A DNA stretch of 11,311 bases, from contig DMMZ01000069.1 in assembly GCA_003452915.1 (NCBI GenBank), positions 16,705-28,015 on the forward strand. The letters run 5' to 3'. A program made the translations under genes and the position numbers. This document shows, piece by piece, positions 6,520 through 11,311 of the stretch (position 1 is the first letter of the stretch; the number at the start of each line of letters is the position of its first letter). This DNA is from Clostridiales bacterium (lineage in GTDB: Bacteria > Bacillota > Clostridia > Oscillospirales > CAG-382). The notes under the pieces are model-generated. The model was not told the origin of the DNA and did no database searches. It was given only the letters and a program-made list of their open reading frames with translations.

Positions 6520-8667
6520 GACATAATAGCAAAACTCGCTGAGGAACTTAGAATTAAATATTCGCAGGTGGAAAGCACCGTTAATTTAATTGACGAGGGA
6601 AACACAATTCCCTTTATTGCACGTTACCGCAAGGAGGTAACAGGCTCGCTTGATGATGGAATATTGCGTGACCTTGGAGAAAGACTTATCGCTCTTCGTG
6701 CATTGGAAGAAAGACGAATAGAAGTAAGACGACTTATTGAAGAGCAAGGCAAATTAACCGAGGAGATTGATGTGTCACTCTCGGCGGCTAAAACGCTTGC
6801 TGAAATAGATGATATATACCGTCCGTTCCGTCCAAAGAGACGTACACGTGCTTCTATGGCTGCCGAAGCAGGACTTACACCGCTTGCAGAGCTTATGCTT
6901 GAGCAAAAAAGCGGTATCGACATAGTAAAAGAAGCGGAAAATTTTCTTAATCCCGAAAAGAAGATTGTAACAGCTAACGATGCACTTTCCGGTGCGATGG
7001 ATATTATAGCAGAAAAAGTCTCTGATAACGCTGAGTTCCGTAAATGGATTAGAGATTTCACCTATGAAAAAGGAAACCTTGTATCAAAGGCGAAGAAAGA
7101 AGAAGACAGTGTTTACAGGCTTTATTACGATTATTGCGAACTATTGAAAAAGATACCATCCCATCGTGTTCTTGCCATTAACAGGGGTGAACGTGAGGAA
7201 TTCTTGAACGTAAAAGTGGAAGCGGACAAGCCTGTTATTATAAACTACATTGAAGGTAAAATGCTTACACATAATATATGTTCATCAACACCATTTATAA
7301 AAACGGCTTGCGAGGATAGCTATGATCGCCTTATAGCACCGTCTGTGCAGACCGAAATAAGGAACATGATAACCGAAACGGCAGAGGAACAGGCAACAAA
7401 GGTATTCGGTGAGAACCTAAAAAATCTTTTGCTTACACCTCCGATAAGAGACAGAGTTGTTATGGGCTTTGATCCAGCTTACAGAACAGGTTGCAAGATT
7501 GCGGTTGTGAATGATGTTGGTGATGTACTTGCAACAACAGTTGTTTATCCAACACCTCCTGAGAATAAAACCGAAGCGGCAAAGAAAATATTAACTGACT
7601 TAATAAATAAATACAAAATTGATATCATCTCTATCGGAAATGGAACTGCATCAAAAGAGAGTGAAATTTTTATCTGTGAGCTTATCAACGAACAGTCAAG
7701 ACAGGTCAGTTACATAATGATAAGCGAAGCAGGCGCATCGGTTTATTCGGCATCCAAGCTTGCGGCAGAGGAGTTTCCGCAGTTTGATGTATCATTAAGA
7801 AGTGCTGTTTCTATTGCACGCAGATTGCAAGACCCACTTGCAGAGCTTGTAAAAATTGATCCTAAAGCTATCGGAGTAGGACAGTATCAACATGATATAA
7901 ATCCAAAGTCGTTGTCAGCTTCACTTGCTGGTGTTGTAGAGTCGTGTGTAAGCAATGTTGGTGCGGATTTGAATAGTGCTTCGGTTTCACTTCTTTCGCA
8001 TATTGCAGGAATTAATGCAAAAACAGCTCAAAATATTTATGATTATCGCACAGGTTCATCACGTTTTAAAAAACGTAGTGATCTTTTAAAAATAAAAGGA
8101 ATCGGAGAAAAAGCATTTACACAATGTGCAGGTTTCCTTCGAGTACCCGAGAGTAACGAGGTGCTTGACAATACCGCAGTACATCCCGAAAGCTATGAGG
8201 TTGCAAAAAAACTACTTACCGAAGTCGGATATACAGTCAACGATGTAAAAGCACAAAAAATCAATGAGATTTCTGAGCGTATTGAAAAAAAGGGAGTTGA
8301 AACTGTTGCAAAAGGACTTGGTGTCGGAGTACCTACTTTACTGGACATTATTTCCGAGTTAAAAAAGCCGGGACGTGACCCAAGAAGCGAACTGCCTGCT
8401 CAAATTCTTCGTACTGATGCAATGGATATAAAGAGTCTTAAACCTGGAATGGAATTTCTGGGTACTGTTAGAAATGTAGCTGATTTTGGTGCTTTTGTTG
8501 ATATTGGAGTACATCAGGACGGACTAGTTCATATTTCAAAGTTGTCAAAAAGCTTTGTAAAACGTGCAATGGACGCTGCTTCGGTAGGTGATATTATAAA
8601 GGTCAGAGTTCTTGATGTTGATATTGAAAAAAAACGCATTTCACTCGAAAAAATCTTTGACAAATAA
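6517..8667 (+). CDS. tex: Tex family RNA-binding transcription accessory protein
   Basis: A 716-residue protein with the full Tex layout. The helical N-terminal region has the canonical NTIPFIARYRKEVTGSLDD stretch near residues 29-47. A YqgF/RNase H-like domain begins at VVMGFDPAYRTG (about 314-325) and includes ISIGNGTASKE. Next comes the conserved SEAGASVYSASKLAAEEFP segment, helix-hairpin-helix motifs (HIAGI at 495-499 and KIKGIGEKAF at 525-534), and a C-terminal S1 RNA-binding domain from about 645 (GTVRNVADFGAFVDIG). Tex binds nucleic acid and is linked to transcription and RNA handling; its exact role is still debated. Its start is TTG 6517 with GGAGG nine bases upstream. Length is normal for the family. 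No strong terminator follows, only an AT-only inverted repeat at 8681-8698. Confidence 0.95.
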   Translation: MDIIAKLAEELRIKYSQVESTVNLIDEGNTIPFIARYRKEVTGSLDDGILRDLGERLIALRALEERRIEVRRLIEEQGKLTEEIDVSLSAAKTLAEIDDIYRPFRPKRRTRASMAAEAGLTPLAELMLEQKSGIDIVKEAENFLNPEKKIVTANDALSGAMDIIAEKVSDNAEFRKWIRDFTYEKGNLVSKAKKEEDSVYRLYYDYCELLKKIPSHRVLAINRGEREEFLNVKVEADKPVIINYIEGKMLTHNICSSTPFIKTACEDSYDRLIAPSVQTEIRNMITETAEEQATKVFGENLKNLLLTPPIRDRVVMGFDPAYRTGCKIAVVNDVGDVLATTVVYPTPPENKTEAAKKILTDLINKYKIDIISIGNGTASKESEIFICELINEQSRQVSYIMISEAGASVYSASKLAAEEFPQFDVSLRSAVSIARRLQDPLAELVKIDPKAIGVGQYQHDINPKSLSASLAGVVESCVSNVGADLNSASVSLLSHIAGINAKTAQNIYDYRTGSSRFKKRSDLLKIKGIGEKAFTQCAGFLRVPESNEVLDNTAVHPESYEVAKKLLTEVGYTVNDVKAQKINEISERIEKKGVETVAKGLGVGVPTLLDIISELKKPGRDPRSELPAQILRTDAMDIKSLKPGMEFLGTVRNVADFGAFVDIGVHQDGLVHISKLSKSFVKRAMDAASVGDIIKVRVLDVDIEKKRISLEKIFDK

Positions 8668-8710
8668 ACAATATCATTGTATAATAATACATTATTATTT
8701 TGAGCGTATT

Positions 8711-8740
8711 TAGACAATATTGGTAACAATAGCATTTAAT
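8711..8740 (+). promoter_or_regulatory. Candidate promoter of gdhA
   Basis: TAGACA (8711-8716), an 18-bp spacer, and TTTAAT (8735-8740); each hexamer is one base off consensus. The spacer contains the palindrome CAATATTG (8715-8722) and ATTG-GTAA-CAAT (8719-8730), which could be an operator. It would give a leader of about 40 bases before gdhA. A second -10-like TATACT lies at 8757-8762 without a good -35. Confidence 0.35.
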
Positions 8741-8786
8741 ACCGCTTGATTAATTATATACTACATTTATTTATGGAGGTAAATTA

Positions 8787-10133
8787 ATGGAGATCAAAAA
8801 CACATACCTTAGTGAATTATACACTAAGGTAGCAAAACGTAATGCAGGTGAGAATGAATTCTTACAGGCAGTAGGCGAAGTATTCGAGTCATTAGTTCCC
8901 GTAGTGGAGAAGAGCCCCGAGTATATTACAAGCGGAGTTATCGAACGTCTTGTAGAACCAGAGCGTTTCATTCAATTCAGAGTTGCTTGGACAGATGATA
9001 AGAATCAGGTTCAAGTAAACAGAGGCTTCAGAGTTCAGTTCAACAGCGCAATCGGTCCTTACAAGGGCGGTTTAAGATTGCATCCGAGCGTATGCGCTTC
9101 TGTTATCAAATTCCTTGGCTTCGAGCAGATTCTTAAGAACTCTCTTACAGGTCTTCCTATTGGTGGCGGTAAGGGCGGCAGTGACTTTGACCCAAAAGGC
9201 AAGTCAGATGCAGAAATTATGCGTTTCTGCCAGAGCTTTATGACAGAGCTTTCCAAGCACATAGGCGCAGATACCGACGTTCCCGCAGGTGACATTGGTG
9301 TTGGTGGCAGAGAAATAGGTTTTCTGTTCGGTCAGTACAAGAGACTTAAAAACGAGTTCACAGGCGTTCTTACAGGTAAGGGACTTAACTATGGCGGTTC
9401 TCTTGCGCGAACACAGGCTACCGGTTATGGTCTTTGCTATTTCGTAAATAACATGCTTGCTGCAAGAAATGATAGCTTTAAGGGAAAGACAGTTGTTATC
9501 AGTGGATCCGGTAACGTTGCTATTTATGCTTTGGAGAAAGCAACACAGTTAGGTGCAACAGTTGTTGCTGTAAGTGACTCAAACGGTTACATTTATGACA
9601 AGAATGGTGTAAATCTTGAAGTTTTACAACAGCTTAAAGAAGTTGAGAGAGCCAGAATCAGCGAATATGTTAAGAGAGTTCCCGGCTCCGTTTACACAGA
9701 GGGTAATGGCATTTGGTCTATTCCCTGTGATATCGCTCTTCCTTGCGCAACACAAAACGAACTTAACGGCGAAGATGCTAAGCTTCTTATCAAAAACGGT
9801 GTGAAGTATGTTGCAGAAGGTGCTAATATGCCTTCTACTCCTGAAGCAATCGAGGCTTTCCTTGCTAACGGCGTATTCTTTGGACCTGCAAAGGCTGCTA
9901 ACGCAGGCGGCGTTGCTACCAGCGGTCTTGAGATGAGCCAGAACAGTCAGCGTCTTGCTTGGACATTCGAGGAAGTTGATGCTAAGCTTGAGAATATTAT
10001 GAAGAATATCTTCGAAAACTCAACGAAAGCTGCTGCTCAGTATGCGAGCAACAAGGAGAACCTTGCTGCAGGTGCTAATATAGCAGGCTTCCTTAAGGTT
10101 GCTGACGCTATGATAGCTCAGGGCGTATATTAA
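8787..10133 (+). CDS. gdhA: NADP-type glutamate dehydrogenase
   Basis: A 448-residue hexameric-type glutamate dehydrogenase that reversibly aminates 2-oxoglutarate to glutamate with ammonium, the likely ammonia-assimilation route here. The substrate-site lysines align with those of Clostridium symbiosum GDH at a constant offset of four: Lys93 in GPYKGG, Lys117 in QILKNS and Lys129 in GGGKGG, with catalytic Asp169 in DVPAGD. The Rossmann domain starts at VVISGSGNVA (236-245), and SDS at 263-265 after the second strand is as in NADP-specific E. coli GdhA, so NADPH is the probable cofactor. It starts on ATG 8787 after a strong GGAGGT (8775-8780). Codons favour optimal C-ending forms more than the neighbours do, a sign of high expression. 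It has its own candidate promoter and a clear terminator, so it is probably monocistronic. Confidence 0.97.
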   Translation: MEIKNTYLSELYTKVAKRNAGENEFLQAVGEVFESLVPVVEKSPEYITSGVIERLVEPERFIQFRVAWTDDKNQVQVNRGFRVQFNSAIGPYKGGLRLHPSVCASVIKFLGFEQILKNSLTGLPIGGGKGGSDFDPKGKSDAEIMRFCQSFMTELSKHIGADTDVPAGDIGVGGREIGFLFGQYKRLKNEFTGVLTGKGLNYGGSLARTQATGYGLCYFVNNMLAARNDSFKGKTVVISGSGNVAIYALEKATQLGATVVAVSDSNGYIYDKNGVNLEVLQQLKEVERARISEYVKRVPGSVYTEGNGIWSIPCDIALPCATQNELNGEDAKLLIKNGVKYVAEGANMPSTPEAIEAFLANGVFFGPAKAANAGGVATSGLEMSQNSQRLAWTFEEVDAKLENIMKNIFENSTKAAAQYASNKENLAAGANIAGFLKVADAMIAQGVY

Positions 10134-10154
10134 TCTTTAAATAATAAAAAAGTA

Positions 10155-10194
10155 AGAGGTTGCTGCACATTATGTGTAACAACCTCTAGTTTTT
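10155..10194 (+). terminator. Intrinsic terminator of gdhA
   Basis: AGAGGTTG (10155-10162) pairs with CAACCTCT (10180-10187). The stem continues through one C-A mismatch into a T-A, a G-U and four more pairs, closing on a three-base loop. A T run follows at 10190-10194. It is the best terminator in the window, and the weak A run before the stem may let it also act on the other strand. Confidence 0.9.
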
Positions 10195-10233
10195 GATAAA
10201 ATAAAATATTTTTTTATTATGTCATTTTTCGTG

Positions 10234-10262
10234 TTGACTTTTAAAAAAAACAGTGATATATA
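10234..10262 (+). promoter_or_regulatory. Promoter of the surface-protein gene, extended -10 type
   Basis: TTGACT (10234-10239), a 17-bp spacer, then TATATA (10257-10262) preceded by TGA, giving an extended -10. A run of eight A lies in the spacer. Transcription would start near 10269, leaving a leader of about 74 bases. The -10 overlaps the left arm of a long inverted repeat. Confidence 0.6.
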
Positions 10263-10313
10263 TTAATACAGTGTGTTGTTGTACCAACGACTAGCAACAC
10301 ATTATTAATATAT
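10258..10313. repeat. 56-bp interrupted inverted repeat over the -10 and transcription start
   Basis: The outer arms ATATATTAATA (10258-10268) and TATTAATATAT (10303-10313) are perfect reverse complements over 11 bp. The inner arms TGTGTTG (10272-10278) and CAACACA (10295-10301) are perfect over 7 bp. Three bases on the left and one on the right separate inner from outer arms, and the loop is 16 bases. Because the outer left arm lies at or before the probable start site, only the inner stem would be present in RNA; the whole repeat could act as a DNA operator. Confidence 0.75.
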
Positions 10314-10342
10314 TTTTAAGCCGTTGGAGAATTGAGGTAAAA

Positions 10343-11311
10343 ATGTCAAAAAAAGTTCTCTTAATTGTACTGACAGCTGTATTACTTATTTCAATAATGT
10401 TTGTCAGCACATCCGCTGCATCAGCAGGTATCATGTTTACCGATTTTAATAGTATCGAGAGATTTGAAAAAGGTGTTGATATTATTGATCTTCCGGATAT
10501 TACCGCTGACACATTTAAGGATTATTATGCAGACTCTTACGACAAAGTAGTAGTAACAAACACAGCAACACTTTCTATCGCAGATGGTAAAGGTGTTGAC
10601 GGCAGCAAAGCACTTGCTATACAACAGGTAAGACAAGCTGATAATTCAAATGTCGGTGTAAATCTTTACGCTTCAGAAACTAATAACATTCCCACATCGA
10701 TTGTAGGTGCTAAGTATCTTGTTCTTTGGGTAGATTTTACAGGTGTAGATTTCCGTAAAGCGAACTTCGGTGTTATAGGAAAAGATCATATCCTTTACAG
10801 AACAGATGAACTTGATGGCAGAGATGACCTTAAGTTTTTCATGCAGGACAGTAATGGAGAATGGGTCGAAAAGGTTCACGGCGGTGATGGATGCTTCGGT
10901 GTTGCTCAGGATACATCAGTTCTCGATTATAAGGGCTGGATGGCATTCCCTATAGCTGACTTTGGTGCATGGCCAAGTGATGTTATTTTTGATCCCGATA
11001 CACAGGAAATCGAAGGTGTTTATTTCTACTTTGATTATAATGGCGAAAGTTATTCGGATAAACCATTCTATTTCGACAATATTCAATTCGTAGAAGATTA
11101 TAACACAGTTACAGAAGAAAATTCTGATACAAGCGAAACAGAATCAGTAACAAGCGAAGCTGAATCAGTTATAAGTGAAACAGAATCAGTAACAAGCGAA
11201 ACAAGCATTCCAGAAACAGGCGATAACATGGATATATTTGTATCTTTTACAGTTATAGCTGTTTTTACAGTTGCCGGTGTGATATTTGCAACGAAAAGAA
11301 AAATTAAAGAA
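10343..11311 (+). CDS. Secreted, probably sortase-anchored surface protein with a beta-sandwich-like domain (3' end cut by the window)
   Basis: The frame from ATG 10343 is open for 323 codons to the window edge. GAGG (10334-10337) is the ribosome binding site. Residues 1-28 form a signal peptide (Lys-Lys, hydrophobic core, probable cleavage after ASA at 26-28). Residues about 30-253 are rich in aromatic residues, Asp and Gly, with the look of a jelly-roll carbohydrate-binding-like domain: alternating hydrophobic strands, GWMAFPIADFGAW, and a closing PFYFDNIQFVEDY. I do not recognise a named family. A Ser/Thr/Glu linker of 7-residue repeats follows (264-288). Next come IPETG (289-293), a hydrophobic stretch (about 297-316) and a Lys/Arg tail, the layout of an LPxTG cell-wall sorting signal with Ile in place of Leu. 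The stop is probably only a few codons beyond the window. The likely role is surface binding of a polymer or host glycan; this is inference. Confidence 0.85.
   Translation, partial: MSKKVLLIVLTAVLLISIMFVSTSAASAGIMFTDFNSIERFEKGVDIIDLPDITADTFKDYYADSYDKVVVTNTATLSIADGKGVDGSKALAIQQVRQADNSNVGVNLYASETNNIPTSIVGAKYLVLWVDFTGVDFRKANFGVIGKDHILYRTDELDGRDDLKFFMQDSNGEWVEKVHGGDGCFGVAQDTSVLDYKGWMAFPIADFGAWPSDVIFDPDTQEIEGVYFYFDYNGESYSDKPFYFDNIQFVEDYNTVTEENSDTSETESVTSEAESVISETESVTSETSIPETGDNMDIFVSFTVIAVFTVAGVIFATKRKIKE
11132..11203 (+). repeat. 21-bp tandem repeat coding for the SETESVT linker
   Basis: Three full in-frame units (11132-11152, 11153-11173, 11174-11194) encode SETESVT, SEAESVI and SETESVT. A partial fourth unit (11195-11203) encodes SET. 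Units 1 and 3 differ at only one base. The unit is a multiple of three, so gain or loss changes linker length without a frameshift. Confidence 0.9.

Noticed and set aside
6624..7061. 145-residue open frame on the minus strand inside tex
   Set aside because: It lies wholly within the strongly supported Tex frame, is Ser-rich in the way antisense shadows of such genes are, and has no convincing start context.
8681..8698. Inverted repeat ATAATAAT/ATTATTAT after tex as a terminator
   Set aside because: The stem is entirely A-T with a two-base loop and only a short T tail; it is too weak to call.
10205..10512. Minus-strand open frames around the surface-protein leader and 5' end
   Set aside because: They are short, lack ribosome binding sites, and overlap the signal-peptide coding region of the supported gene.

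Overview
The window looks like chromosomal DNA from a low-GC Gram-positive bacterium, most likely a member of the Clostridia (Ruminococcus/Oscillospiraceae-like). The basis is inference: AT-rich DNA, strong purine-rich Shine-Dalgarno sites, TTG starts, a gdhA with strongly biased codon use, and a secreted protein with an LPxTG-like sorting signal after a Ser/Thr/Glu linker. All intact genes lie on the + strand.

Region 1 (1-5392) is a tightly packed DNA-repair/tRNA-modification operon. It holds the 3' end of a probable SbcD/YhaO-like nuclease, an SbcC/YhaN-like AAA ATPase with a membrane segment inside its coiled coil, recG and a dusB-type tRNA-dihydrouridine synthase. Two junctions overlap by one base (TAATG at 190-194, TGATG at 4440-4444), so translational coupling is likely. 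A small A/T-rich hairpin separates the ATPase gene from recG and bears on the recG start choice.

Region 2 (5393-6104) is the accessory-looking part. The last 90 bp of dusB (5306-5395) recur at 6000-6089 with 11 mismatches, still in frame and ending in the same stop codon. Between the two copies lies a very AT-rich segment of about 600 bp. It contains a short, probably frameshifted, minus-strand gene with a good ribosome binding site, a promoter-like sequence facing the other way, and short inverted repeats near both ends. This is the layout expected when an element inserts into the 3' end of a gene and supplies a replacement 3' end. No recombinase is left, so it would be a remnant or a non-autonomous element.

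Region 3 (6105-10194) holds a small membrane protein resembling DUF2500, the RNA-binding protein Tex, and NADP-type glutamate dehydrogenase, closed by a clear intrinsic terminator.

Region 4 (10195-11311) starts with a promoter embedded in a 56-bp interrupted inverted repeat. It drives a secreted, probably cell-wall-anchored protein cut by the window edge just after its membrane anchor.

I found no tRNA, rRNA, CRISPR array or complete mobile element. I see no convincing undescribed multi-gene system; the dusB-end insertion and the structured leader of the surface-protein gene are the parts most worth a second look.
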